From positions 661,047 through 725,046 of the forward strand of contig NMRA01000196.1 of the NCBI GenBank assembly GCA_002633005.1: a DNA stretch of 64,000 bases, given 5' to 3'. The DNA is from Phoronis australis. Lineage: Eukaryota > Phoronida > Phoronidae. This document shows positions 45,701 to 58,147 of this stretch, piece by piece. Every line of letters begins with the position of its first letter. The stretch's first letter is position 1. Both the position numbers and the translations under genes were made by a program. A model generated the notes under the pieces. The model searched no databases, was not told the DNA's origin, and saw only the letters and a list, made by a program, of their open reading frames with translations.

Positions 45701-48700
45701 CTTATATAACGCGGCTTTCCGAAAATAACCAGCTGAATCAGGCTACCCAGAAATAAAAAACTGGCTCGTGATTTCGACAAAACTTTTCAAATCCTTAAAG
45801 AACACACGATATTTCGGACTTTTTAGGTTTGAAAAAATGTGGATGGTAGAAGAAAGACGAACGCGGTAAAAACTTGATTACGAGTTTACTATAATTTTGG
45901 ACTATAACAAACGAATGCTTTATTCAGACAAAAACGATTTGATGCTGTTGAGAAAAAGGGAAGTATCTTTCAACGCATCAAATGTCTCACGTGAAGACCG
46001 TTCTCAAGAACCTACATGTATACATAATATATTGCTTCAAAGCTGACTGGCCGTTTCATATTTGGTAGCCGTAGTCTGAAAGTTGAATATGTGCTTGCCA
46101 AGAGAGTTTCCAGGCTTAGTTAAAAAAGAAAACTTGGTTGGGAATTACCTCTTCTAGTAACTACACACTTAGATGCTGCGTACGGTTCAGAAGAAAGAAG
46201 AGTATTTTTTAAGTAATTTCATGGATTATGTACGAATTCTAAGCTGGTCTTAGTCTACGATGGAGAGAACTACCCGTCAGTTTGGTTGGTATCGCTGATG
46301 ATGAAAAATGGTCATCATTCATAACGTCACTCATGGAAAACATCATTTGGTCATTTATCATTACTCAGAGCTAAGAATTCACAAAAATTAGGCCTGTCGC
46401 GACTTATGATGAAACTTTCATGTTACATGGTAAAAGCTGAAACTGTCATAATAATTGAGTACAATAAGCAGCTCGTTATTTTCCTTCGACAGAGAGCATT
46501 GGTGAAAGTGAACTTTGGCATGACCGATACAAACAAGGATGGGGTCACTACACTGCAGGAAGCGCTAGCGGCGAGCGAACCCCACGTGGCGAAGAACGTA
46601 ACGGTGAGTGTTAACTAAATTACCTTAGCATCTCTTCCTTTATCTTTGACGTTACGTACAAAGACGTTAGCCTCTATAACACGAACGACATTGTCGCCCG
46701 AACAGTTGCGTGACACGTCGGACGACTTCGAAATTGCTCACGTGCATGACTACCCTTGACGTAAGATATGTTGGAGGTGTCGACAGGCACGTTAAGGAGA
46801 AGTCGAGCATGTTCGGCTAAGTTCATCATTCTGGTCGACACTAAGCCAACATGAGAATGATTGCGTTTATATACCAATTAAAATTAACATTTGCGCTACC
46901 AATGTTTCTCAATCCCGCAGTTCCATTTACTCTTGTTACGGAGATGATGAAAACAAAAATAGTCCAGTGATTGTATGAGCTGTTTAATACAATGTGGCCC
47001 AGTTACGGTCCGTGAACACAGATGTAAACAGTCAAATTGATCTGATACAAAACTGTGGGCATTCAGCACCTCAAAACGAAACAACACAGCGTAAGCCCAG
47101 AGTAACACATAGCATATGAAAAACAGAATAAATTAAATTACTTGACTTAAGGTAAATACAACTCTCAAGGTCATAAAATTTACCGAAGTGGCTTCAAATG
47201 ATGCTTGAATTCCGAAACATCTTACGAGGACTGCTGACTAATAACTCACAAATACCATCTGTCAACGCAACAAAGTTACATGTACCAACAACACACTCAT
47301 ATTTAGCAGCTCAGTCACAATGATATACTTAAATTTAAGGTGTAAAGAACTTACTTATCATATTTCCGTAACAGCACGGCACGTCTGTCCCACTGGTGTC
47401 CTCACCTTCTGATCGTCCCCAATACACTAGTAAGCATACACACAAACACACCCACACTCACTCACTCACACGCACACATATATGTGTATGTATATGTATA
47501 TGTGTATAAATATATAGTGCAGTGGGGACCATCAGAAGCTGAGGACGCTTGAGGTCTGTCCGTGTAAACGATGCGTGCAAAATGCCCTAATCAAAGACGT
47601 TAACAAATATATCGCTCGACTAGGCAATATCTTGCAAAAATATCTTGCAAAAATGTGTACGGGAAATTTATGGCACCGACACGTGTAATAATTGTGAACA
47701 AGTAGGCCAACAAACCTTACCATTACACATGTAAGATTCATCCACAATTTTGTTGTGGTGTGCATTGCTGCCTAGTTGCTTGACGCTTTTGATTCAATAC
47801 AGTGACAAAATGAACACTTGTTTACCAGAGCAACAGCAAATTCGGCGAAAAACGAATGTTGTCCAATATTTCGATCGACTGTGTTACAACAAACTCCCGC
47901 ATCCAGATTGTTTTACCTAGATGGTTTTGGCGCGAACACAGATGTAATTCATTGACCTTCCTGTCTCTCGCGTTAATGCAATAGCGTTAAACCAAATTAT
48001 CGGCTGAGGTGTCGCGTATCTCTTTTGACCAGCTACATTTTCGCCTATTTTTAATTGGGCTTTAAAAACCCCGCTTCAATTTTAGGGTAAAATTATCGTT
48101 CGTCTGAAATGGGATTGTGATGAGCAAATCAGTAACTGCTCACTTGGCATGTGATATGTAAGATGTCAAATCGGTAAAAGTACCAAGTAAATTAGATCCC
48201 CCTGTACGTTTCATATATTCAAAGTTTCTGACGACCGACATAAATATCCCATGTTCCCTTGCTGTTTTAATTTCCGGAGACAAATAACTGAAAATGCCAG
48301 CCGATCTAACACACGTCAAATTTGCAGTGTCTAGTTTTCCCAAAACGCTTTTGCGGATGTTCATCACACTGTTCAACAATACAAACTAGCTACTGGGGAT
48401 TTCCTTCTGTCACACTTTCGGAAACGGGGATTTTTCAGCGCTATTTTGCATCTGCCTGAAAAAGCCCAACTGGAGCTCTTTTGAAAAAAGTTGGAGCTCT
48501 ATCGCAAACATGAGTTGCGCCTTCCTTAAGAAACAAGGTTTAACGTTTACTGAGGTCGTGCGCAGGATGGTGTTGTTTATGGACTTCTATTCTGCTTAAT
48601 CGCAAGATTGCGCATGCGTTAATTTGTAATTGAACATTCGTTAAACTAATAGAGTGGATTTTTTGTTTGTTGTAAAGAATTTTTGTAATTATTGGCCCTA

Positions 48701-51700
48701 CGATCTCCCACTTTCTCCTTTTCCGGATTTTTGTCACTGAATAGCGGAAATCTTGATATTTAGCGGAATGCCAATTAAGAACACGCAAAGAAATTGCACG
48801 TGAGATTGAAACATTTAAGTCAGTGCTATTTCCGTCAGAGGTGGTGATTTGTTTCTAATTACGTGTAAACTTTTCTTGGGTCATAAATGATAAAATGAAA
48901 ACAAAATATTGTTTTGAAGTCAAGCATACATATTGTAACATGCACTAATTTAAGATACTGAGGCACTTTTCAAAAAAAATGTCTTTGTCCTGGAGCTCGC
49001 TGTCACATCATTTCCGCTATCTTATTCGTCGGTTTACTTGTTGATCACAAACTGAACATCTTTTTGCTAGTGTGTCGTGCTGCTTGCCCTTACTGCAGCA
49101 GGGAATGAAACATCGGTTATGGGTTTTTAAACCCAAAGTGCTTAAAACCATCATTTACCTTGTTTTTACAAGTGATTACATTGTCAACATCATTAAACAC
49201 ACCGTGATAACACTGTTTAACACAATCGTGAATTCAGTATCCAAAAAACGAAAAAAATGGAAGAAAGTAGGATTCAAATGAAAGTTTCTCAGATCCACGG
49301 ACATGAGTGTGACGCGTAAACGTACCCAGCGCCAGTTTGTCATGTCTACCAACACGCCAGTTTCTTTTACAAACGAGTGGCATATCTGCGCTTCTGAGCG
49401 ATGCCACGTGGAAAAGTTAAAAGGTCCACTGCATGGTCTCAAACACTAATTTGTCACAACCACCACTAATACATCTACTTGCCATTCCTTATTATATCGT
49501 AAACCAAGGGAAAACGAGCAGCAATATCTGGCGACTTTCCACACTAAGTACAATGGAGGATGGCTGGTGCTGTGATTGGCTGTCCCGATTTTACGTAGTA
49601 TGTATCGACCAATAAATGTTCAGAACTCGATATCAGCTATTTAACATATCATCAGATAGTGTTTGTGGGTGTTACAATTTGATATATGATCGACTGCTGG
49701 GGTTGCTTTGTGGTGTTTGCTATATGAAATCGGTGATTTTAAGAACCAAAAAATGCGGACCAGATTTCATTTTATTGCCAGATTGACCATTGTAAGTGTA
49801 GTTCGGATACGTGTCTGTTGACAAGATATCAATAAATTTGAATTATTTTAGCAGCCCTTTAAAAGGGTCAACTTGGCGAGATGTTAAAGTTCGCGGAATC
49901 TTTTTTACGCTTAGCGATCAGGTATAGACACCGGCCTTGACGTCAGCCAATTACAGTCATACAGTGGCGAGTCTTGGCGATTTCTAATAAAATTTGTTGG
50001 TTTTTAGCTCCTGTCAAATCTAATAACTTCTTGAGGTTTTTCCAATAATCCCCCCTTCCGAGGGTTTTAACTTGATGGGGACTCCTAAGGAAATCTCCGG
50101 TAGAAATGTCCAACTTCTTTCAGATGATGCAAGTGTTTTCTTATTTTAGGATGCTTTTAATTATGCTGACAAGAATAAAGACGGAAACGTTGATTTTCGG
50201 GAACTTCTTGACGTCCAGCGTGCATATCTACGTGCTACGGGCGATCTGTAAGTATAGTTTGTTCGCCTGGATCTACTTTGGAGGTCACATCACTTCTACA
50301 CTGTATTCGGCGTTTGCATAAATTATGAGTGTAAATTGCCTGCATAGCAACGGTACACGTCAAAGTTAATTGTAACACATCATGCGAGGTATGTAAACGT
50401 GATGAATAATGGTAACCATATCTGTCAACAGGCTTAAACGATTCCCGAAACACTTAGAATGTGGGCAAAGTAAAAACAAGTCCTCTTTTGCAACAGAATA
50501 CCCGAGAATTTTGTTCTTAATATTTGTTTTGAGCATCACCTTGCAAAAACAATGCATAAATTTCTAAAACGTACTGAGGAGTAGTTCCGACCGATATTGG
50601 CTTAATTTCGTCCACGAATGCGCGAGAGACCTCATGCATGGTGTTCTGATCCAATTTGTTATGAGTATAAATACTTTAGCCAAAGCGGAAAAAAGCTTAG
50701 CACACAAATTTTCTATTTTAGAATTAAATTTTCTGCAGGACAAAAATGTACCCAAAACCAAAATTATAGCGCCAGAGCATATAATTTCACGTTTGGACCA
50801 AATCTTTTTTTAGTGATACATATTTATTGAAGAATACACAGAACATACAAAGAAATAATGACAAACCCAGAAATCGCAAAGCATTATATCTGGGTAGTAT
50901 ACGATTCATAAATGAAACTAATATACATAGAGGTATATACATTTAAGTAGTATCTAATATAAGTGTTACAATATTTAGAATATTACGAATATATAAAGAC
51001 AAAAACATGTACAGATTGGTGTATGGAAATCAGAAGCAACAATGTTTATAAACGGTACATAAAAATTTGCTAACGTTGCTTAGAAGGAATTAATTGAGAA
51101 CAAGGTCAATAATAATGTAATTTTAGTAGGGAAATTATTACAGAAACTGAGAGCTTCAAAAATTGATTGGTTTTAATTGAGTGAGTCTCTCAGTATTCAA
51201 TGAGGGGACATTTGAAGAAAACATGAGGATAAGATTGATGGTCACCACATTTACAGTTTGGAGAAACATTACTAAAGCTATGTCTAAACTTGTCGGAGCT
51301 GAGGAATAGACCGCATCTTCATCTATATAATGCCATTTCGATATCGCGGGAAGGGAGAAGTGAGTCAATGGTGCTGAGTTATCAAAATTATGAAAAACAG
51401 TTCTAAAATTATTTTTTATACTCGTAAAAGAGTTTCTTTAATTAACAGAGACTGGAAGAGAATTCCAGTTGTTGATGCACATCATAACTGTAGACCTTCT
51501 GAATGCCTGACTGAGCGACGGAGGAATTGCAACCAAACCAGTACGATGGCCTTGTCTTGTATATAGATCAAATGTTTTTGACAGAGGTGTTGTTGACATT
51601 GTTTATTACTTTGACAGTAAACGCGGTCGTGTGAAGTTTGTGTCGAGAAGACAGTTTGGACCAAATCTCAACACGACAGGACCGAAAAATCATCAAGCCA

Positions 51701-52823
51701 GGACAAAAAATTGATCGCACAAGGAGAAAAATTTCTTGCCACGTTAAAATTTCATGGCAGGAGAAAATTTCTTGCCTGGAGAAAATTTTATGCCAGGAGA
51801 TCACGTGACAATAGCAATCTGTTGTGTCTGTAATACTCAGCCGTATCCAAGTTTAGTCTGTCTAAGTGTACACTGTTGTAAAACGTAGAAGAAACGACAA
51901 AAATTCAACTTCATTGATAATGTGACGTCGGCGAAACATTGTGTTCTTATCGCGCCATCTCTTTGAGGGATCACGTGCTTGTAGAAGGCACGTGGTATCT
52001 TGGTATGAAATTTGCGTGGCGTGAAATTTTCTGACGTGTGAAACGTCGTCAGCCGGTTCGATCACCAAACTTTCGCAAAATAGTTTAAAGTAACACAATT
52101 GTAGCAGTGTAAATAACGCTCAACATACAACTAGGTCCCATCTGCAACAGGACTGTTAATTATAAGACAGTTCTGTCTCAGTTCATTTGCTAAATATGTT
52201 ATCGTCTGCAATTCAGGCACCGATTCGTTGATAACTACAATATCAAATATTGTTGTTATCTAACTATTTTTCAGGGGATGTTACAAGTTCAAAGAAAAGT
52301 TACCCTTGTTTTCATCTTTTTCATCTCTTTTCAAGTAATAAATAGTCATATTCAAAACTGTTTCTTTTACTAGAGGAAACTTGCAGCCAAACGCGCAATT
52401 ACACACATGTAGGATGTGATCCGCCTCGTGAGCACTCTGAGTGAAGTATTTAAAAAATGTGAGGAAAAAGTGAATGAATTCGAAGTGTACATGTATGCGT
52501 CGATACCCGTAATAATGTCTCGTGGGATATTACTTCACGTACGCCACTCTTGATACGTTTTGTGTACATATCGAATTCTTACATGGACTTTTCAATATTC
52601 CCGCTTTTTCAGGGGATTTCCGGTTTTCAAGATCCTGTACGACGTGGACATAGACAGGAATGGCATAATCAACCCAATGGAAATGAAGCTGTTCGACGCA
52701 ATTATCGAAGGAGTTATCAAACACCTCAAGTTTTCAGTCGACATCAAAGACGCCGCCAAAATTGTGGCTCGTCGGCTAGGGTTGATTGACTACCACAAAT
52801 ATGGAGAACATGATGACATGTAA
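42630..52823 (+). CDS. Secreted three-EF-hand calcium-binding protein (complete, 5 coding exons)
   Basis: Exons 42,630-42,775, 43,808-43,841, 46,493-46,603, 50,150-50,247 and 52,613-52,823. Every intron is GT-AG with strong donors (gtaagt or gtgagt). The phases agree at all four joins and total 600 nt, 199 residues plus stop. Residues 1-17 are a signal peptide (MKFLLTFFAVALAASHA, cleavage likely after A17). C53 and C57 form an isolated CSRKC pair. EF-hand loops are at 72-83 (DTNKDGVTTLQE), 104-115 (DKNKDGNVDFRE) and 142-153 (DIDRNGIINPME), each with canonical coordinating residues and central Gly. Each loop sits in its own exon. Possible N-glycosylation sites are N43-A-T and N95-V-T. The protein should be exported and bind calcium. 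I do not recognise the family by name. Paralogs flank it: unit A intact as far as seen, unit B dead. Confidence 0.85.
42776..43807 (+). other. Intron 1 of gene C
   Basis: 1.03 kb between gtaagt and ttcctttcag. No element or reading frame of note seen. Confidence 0.6.
43808..43841 (+). CDS. Exon 2 of gene C (34-nt microexon)
   Basis: Begins after ttcctttcag and ends before gtaagt. One base completes Ser49, then 11 codons including CSRKC. Its length (1 + 33) links the 2-base overhang of exon 1 to the phase-0 start of exon 3. I saw no paralogous copy in the window, so this is the least certain exon. Confidence 0.6.
44205..45600. repeat. Tandem satellite, period about 433 bp, a little over 3 copies
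   Basis: The word gtcattt(a/g)gtgca begins at 44,474, 44,907 and 45,339, spacings 433 and 432. Whole periods align with many substitutions, so the array is old. It is rich in aggtca half-sites. Confidence 0.8.
45655..45679. other. Palindrome next to the satellite
   Basis: attattgtcacg - c - cgtgacaataat, perfect 12-bp arms. Confidence 0.6.
46493..46603 (+). CDS. Exon 3 of gene C: first EF-hand
   Basis: 111 nt, phase 0 at both ends, between ttccttcgacag and gtgagt. Loop D72-E83. Confidence 0.8.
46604..50149 (+). other. Intron 3 of gene C
   Basis: 3.5 kb. Contains a hairpin element (47,398-47,546) and, near its end, sequence shared with 1-301 and with the unit B remnant. No other coding signal. 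Confidence 0.6.
47398..47546. mobile_element. Hairpin element with microsatellite core
   Basis: Arms 47,398-47,428 and 47,516-47,546 are 31-bp imperfect reverse complements (gtcctcaccttctgat / atcagaagctgaggac). Between them lies a CA-rich then TA/TG-rich simple repeat. Fits a small MITE or fold-back element. Confidence 0.55.
50150..50247 (+). CDS. Exon 4 of gene C: second EF-hand
   Basis: 98 nt between ttattttag and gtaagt; loop D104-E115. Paralogous exons at 302-399 and 17,905-17,986 (broken). Confidence 0.85.
50655..52040. mobile_element. Fold-back element, copy C, split by a LINE
   Basis: Left part 50,655-50,805 and right part 51,654-52,040 align with 1,085-1,640 of unit A. The right end is missing. 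Confidence 0.6.
50806..51653 (-). mobile_element. 5'-truncated non-LTR retrotransposon with 15-bp target duplication
   Basis: The insert lies between two copies of gtttggaccaaatct (50,791-50,805 and 51,654-51,668). The + strand begins with a T-run, the 3' tail of a minus-strand element. The minus-strand translation near 51,310-51,195 gives SPNCKCGDHQSYPHVFFKCP, the C-x-C...H-x4-C motif at the C-terminus of many LINE ORF2 proteins. Only the 3' 850 bases arrived, as is common. Units A and B have the empty site. Confidence 0.8.
52613..52823 (+). CDS. Exon 5 (terminal) of gene C: third EF-hand
   Basis: 211 nt; acceptor ctttttcag; loop D142-E153; stop TAA at 52,821-52,823. Confidence 0.85.
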
Positions 52824-55800
52824 AGACCTTCAGCATTTAGCATATTTACATTTGTCAAGATTTAATCAACTAAGCGTTTCAAGAGCGAATAATAAAACAA
52901 GTCAAACTGATAGCATCTGGTTCTGATATTATTTTACTAAGACAATGACTCGCCTGCATACGCGAAATCAGGGGCTTGGCGTTCTCGAACGACACTCCCC
53001 CCCCTTCATTTGGCTAAGGGTGCAAAAAGATCCGCCTCAGAGTAACAGCAGTCCGACAAAACGAGGCAAAAGTCCACTAAAAGGGTGCGAATGTACAATT
53101 CATACCTCTGAGAGTGGTACCCAGTTTTTGAGTCCCCGTTTTTAGTCTCCCCTTTTTAGTCCATATTGTCAAAAACTCGAGCACCTCTAAAATTTAGGCT
53201 GGGTGCGCACATGTTCTGTGAACTAGATATAGTTTAGTACTTACAGAGCCACGAGTGACGCAGTTCAATCATGGACTGTACTACGATTCCTCAGTAGCGC
53301 AGGACAGCAACGAGAATTCTTTGCTTTCTCCATTGTCAGTACTCTACATGTACGGTCCCGAGTTTTCTCGCAAAACTCGCCTTCAAACACTTGTATAATC
53401 TCGCAGTTTTTATTTTCTTACAACACACTTGCTACAGTGAGTGTCGGTCCTAGTTTTTTTAACAAAGGAACATTCGATCTTTGCCAGTGGTTGAAATTTG
53501 TAATAAATTGTGGGAAATGTGTATACTTGAGATTAAGCTGAACTACAGAGCACCATTCGCCGTACTTTCAATTTCAGTACCTGGACCACCTTGTTTACAA
53601 CAGACATTCAACCAAAGCATCCGCGCCAAGACACCCTTTCATGGTCTTGTCCCGTCCAGCAAATGCGCCCAACAGCACTGTGAACAAGTTTTTACAAATC
53701 TGGTCTACCTGTGAGAAACTGAAACAATGGGTTTTCAGATGTGTTCCTCATGCATTTAAAAATGCTGTAATACCGCTCAGTAAAGATAATGCCAAATCCG
53801 GTAACAGATACTAAAAACGACTTTCCCATACATTCCTCTGAACAGCTCTGTAACCCTTGACCATTCTAAGAGGTTTGGAAGAGAAGTTGAACACTCCTTT
53901 CAAAATCTGCTTAACCGGCAAGCGTGACCTATGATTTAGAAAATGGCACAGCAACAATGGGAAAAACCCACCAAGGGCCATAAAGACCAATTTGTGAGAA
54001 AATGGAAAAGCATGAACCGTAATAATCGCCGTGCAAAATGCCCAACTGCTTGAAAGTCACCAGAAATATAATTTGGGTATGAAGGGTTTTAAAGCCGGTA
54101 GATCAGCCCACTTGTACAATAAAGGCATTCCTCACCCTAGTGACCTCTAGCAGCCACGCAATTGTCCATCACGGGCAAAGGTACGAGTCCTCGTCGTCAT
54201 ATAACGTATCGCAATACAAAAATTTTATATTTGAAAGCAACAACTGAGTTCGAACCCGGAGAATTCGTAATCAGGGTTTGGCTATGCGAATACCGAAGGT
54301 AAATAAAATCCACAAGGCTTGCCAAACATAATTTAATAGCAATTTACAAAAACAACGAAACGCTGACATAAGACAGGATTTACCATTATTTCTCTTCTGG
54401 TGCCAATTCTCCTGAAACGAATTTTCAGAGCACATTTGTAACATGTAGATTCAGACCAGTTCCGCAAACAATTAACTTTTCAAACATGTTCCTTCTTAAT
54501 CACTTCAAGTACCAGGCCTACCAGATTCTGCCCCGGGAGTTTTCAGTCCGATACCGACCCCGGCAAGGTTCAAAACACGCATTTAGAGGTGACATACGTA
54601 TAGCTCATGTCTTTGAGCTCCTGACAACCAGCTTCGACCTGAATGACACTGCAATTGTGCCTCTGCAAAATACAGTACAAATTTCAAATAGACCGTAAAT
54701 TACAGAGATTTTTCAGTGGATTTAGATGTAAGTTGAAAGCAACCACACAATCAGATGGTCCGTAGAGCAGCTGAAATGATTACTAAAGGAACTAGACTAC
54801 ATTGATAAAATTCTCAAAAACTATGTCATTCGCCCTTGGTTTGATCATGATGGCAGCCATTTGGAAATCCATGATACGTGGCATATTTTACATTTTTTTA
54901 AAAATAATTAGCAACCGTTTCGGTCTAAATTATATGCCTGTAGGTTTTGACTCTTTGCGAGATAAATACCCCAAAGCAAGTATAGTCATTATGAGATACT
55001 AGCGGCCATTTTAAGATGCGTTATGGCTGTGCTCACTATATATCACGAAGTTCTCCTGGCACATAATATATATGACGTTAAAAGTTATGGATTTGTATGT
55101 CAAACCAAAAAATAGCCAACGTCAAAACTGCGGAGTTCACATTTTTGAAATCAAGACTATGGTTAGTTAAGATGGTGCTACACTTCAGTCCAATTTTCAT
55201 CAGCACGTCAGAGTTGACATGTACGCCAACTGTCATGCTTTTATCTCAATATATACATATCAGGATAATATGGCAGCCATTCTAAAGTGCGGGTGGTTGG
55301 GGTCACATTCCTTCATTAAAATTGATTTATATGAACTACATATGGATCTTTACGTACAAATTGTAGTTAAAATTGTCATTTAGACAAAATAAAATGTTAG
55401 ACAAAATAAAATGCCGTGTAATAATTGCTGGGTCAGCATTTTTAATATCCAAGATGACGGCTAGCTAGCGTGGTGATAGCGACGAGTACACCAGTGCCCA
55501 TGTCTTTATCAAAAAGCAAACACGTCTAAAGGTCCCTTAGATTTCTTCAATTTGATATTTTTGAGTCTTCCTATTAGCTGCTGGTCCTAGGTCCATGGCG
55601 GTCACCTGTGAATGGTGCCATATTTGACATCCATAACCCCCACCGCTAAGAAATGGGTAGCAAGTGCTGTTGTCGTTGTTCTACGCCAGAGGCTACAGTA
55701 CTATAAAGTGTTGTACCGTCTAAAAAATGAAACTCGAAAATGTGCGACCAGTACAGCTGATGCTCTTATCCCAGGGAGGGGACCCTGGAGAAATTTGCAT

Positions 55801-56969
55801 TGTCTTCTTCAGTAAATTGACACGTCTGCAGAGGTTTGCACGACGTAATTATATCTCCTTTTGTCCGTATATGGGAACTGCTAATGTACCCGCGTAATTC
55901 ATTTTAGAAGTCGTCATCAAGGCCCCCATTGTCACCTGAAAATAATTGATGGCTTTCAACGTGCCTACACTTGCGTCTTTCTGGCCCCAGCATTTATTGC
56001 CTGTTGTTGTATAAATACCGTCTACATCTGCCAATTGCATCACTACTGCATATGTCATCGCAATAAGACTTGCAGTACGTTATGAAAATAAAAATGTTGA
56101 ATAATTATCCGTAACGTTTCCACCGAATTAATTGGTGTCATAATATGTTGACATTAAGTACCAGTATCAACCGTCGCTAAGAGATGCTGGCCAATGCTAT
56201 ATTATTCAATAACCCTAACCCAGTATGCACCGGAGTGTCGGTGTTTTTCAAATAGCAATTTTTGAGATCTCATTTTAAACTTTGCATCATTCAATAGAGC
56301 TTGGTTCATCTTGAAACTGAAGCTACTAAAAGCTCCAAATTTTGCACAAAAAATCATATGACAAAGAACACCGCTATGAATTTGGCATCAAAGTAACCCT
56401 CAGAATAGATCTCTGGTCTTAAGAAGAATCGACAATATGTCATTACTGAAGACCATGGGTCTGTTGAATGAAATCGTCATACGTAACAATTTCTGATAGA
56501 ACCTATAAATTACAAAAAATTCCACATGAGCCGAAAATTTCCGCCTCAAACGGTAGCAACCGCATTAGTTAACCCATGCACCCACCCAGGGGGGCTTGGG
56601 CTGCTTGAATGAGCGCCCGTTTTGCGAAGAGGGCAAAAAGGTCCACCTCAGAGAAATAAAAATCCCGAGAAAACGAGACAAAAGTCCACAGGAATTCGGC
56701 GCAAATGCACAATTCATGGGTCTGAAAATAGTATTCCGTTTTTAGTTGTCTTAGTCCCCGTTTTTTCAGCAAAAAGTCCTCGTACTTAAAAATTCGAGTG
56801 CTCTTATACTTAAGGCTGGGTGAGCGCATGTAAACCCATAGAACTCTCTGTCTATTTTATATCTTCTGAGGTTTATACTTGAAACATACAAAAGTTTCAG
56901 CTTAAAAGGACCTCTTTTGGTAACATGACTAATCCGTGTAGATTAGGGAATAGTATACGATACCCTGTT
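52824..56969. repeat. 3' flank block of unit C, first copy
   Basis: Follows the gene and aligns with 6,879-14,610 of unit A. From about 54,838 it is nearly identical to 58,148-60,470. It lacks about 190 bases around 55,250 that the second copy has. It contains TIR element copies at about 53,010-53,215 and 56,570-56,835. No gene is supported. Confidence 0.65.
52891..52896 (+). terminator. Polyadenylation signal AATAAA, gene C
   Basis: 68 bases after the stop codon, in the same context as the unit A signal. Confidence 0.55.
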
Positions 56970-57790
56970 GACGTAGATGGAAAGTGAATAATCAAACCCA
57001 GTTATTAATTTATTTTATGATAAGCCCTAATTAGAGAAGTGAAATCTGTTGTTAATCAAGTAATCAATAACAAAGACGAGTAACTACACTAACGCCCGCT
57101 TTAAAGATTACCTCAATCAATCAACCAAAATAATCAAATGTCTTATTTGCTATCCAAGCTAGGACTCTCCACTTGTTGGACGTCTGTCCTGTTGTTGAAT
57201 CTTCAAACTACACTCACCGTATAGCGACAGTGTACTTGCTGATCATCGTCTCTGGTGATTCAACAATTGCAGGCAATTTCTTCTACCTGCGATTCTTCTT
57301 GCTGGTCACAGTCTCTGGCTGATGACGCAACACTTCAGGTAGTATCTTACTACCCACAATGCAAGTGACAAGCTCTTAGTGAACATTACTGTACGTTAAC
57401 CCTTGACCTTGCCAAGATCCTTTGTAGTACAATTTAGTCGGTACACTGTAGCAAGTCTTTATGCTTCAACTACTATATCTCATCTGAATTTCTTTTTGAC
57501 ATAAGCCCATATTATAATAATCTACTTATTTAATGATTGGTTGATAAAAACCACATGATCATATCTAATCATATCATTGGCTGTTACAGTTTGTTTTCAA
57601 AATTTTCTAGAATCTCTAGAGTGCTTCGACCCCAGAACTCAAAGTTGTAAACACCATCTAAAAATATATTTTGACGTTAAAGTATATGTCAACAAGTCTG
57701 ACCCAATGATTTAAAAGTACATATGCACAAAGTTTGGGCAACTTAAAATGCATCTATTCTAACTAATTACTGAATATTTGTTCTGACAGA
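56970..57790. repeat. Displaced fragment of intron 4-like sequence
   Basis: After 'taccctgttgac' the 3' flank is interrupted by DNA matching 2,930-4,450 of unit A intron 4 (minus its insert) and 26,050-27,700 of unit B ('cagttattaatt', 'gaaatctgttgttaatcaagt', 'cacttgttgga'). It lies downstream of gene C, not in an intron. Confidence 0.6.
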
Positions 57791-57800
57791 TATCATTCAG

Positions 57801-57980
57801 GTATTGGCACAGGATATGATGCCGTTCGAGTATAGGTGCAGGATATGATGCCGTTTGGATATTGGCGTAGGATAGGATGTCGTTCAAGTATTGGCGCAGG
57901 ATATGATGTTTGGGTATTGTCGTTCAGTTATTGATACAGGGTGTGATGCTGTTGAAGTATTGATGCACGGTATGATGTCT
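57801..57980. repeat. Minisatellite, 29-bp unit
   Basis: About six units on the pattern tattggcgcaggatatgatg + ccgttcgag, the fourth and fifth degenerate. Confidence 0.75.
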
Positions 57981-58146
57981 TTCCTTGCACCACGGGAAAA
58001 GCGTACCATGTTTAGATGACTACTGATCTCTGTGATGTTGTTTACCACAGTCGACCAGATGATATACATGTACGCTGCTGGCCAGTTGTCAGTCTTCCAT
58101 ATTTTGTGCATTGTGCGAGCATAAAGATAGTGTAGTACAATCACGT

Positions 58147-58147
58147 N
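58147..58147. other. Single N (probable assembly gap)
   Basis: The base before it belongs to unrelated sequence. The base after it starts the second copy of the 3' flank in mid-block. Confidence 0.8.

Larger units (their letters stand above)
43842..46492 (+). other. Intron 2 of gene C
   Basis: 2.65 kb. The middle (44,205-45,600) is a tandem satellite, followed by a short palindrome at 45,655-45,679. Nothing else seen. Confidence 0.6.
50248..52612 (+). other. Intron 4 of gene C
   Basis: 2.4 kb, much shorter than the same intron in units A (6.3 kb) and B (about 15 kb). It holds fold-back copy C, interrupted by a LINE. From about 52,040 to 52,560 the sequence is not shared with the other units. 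Confidence 0.6.
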
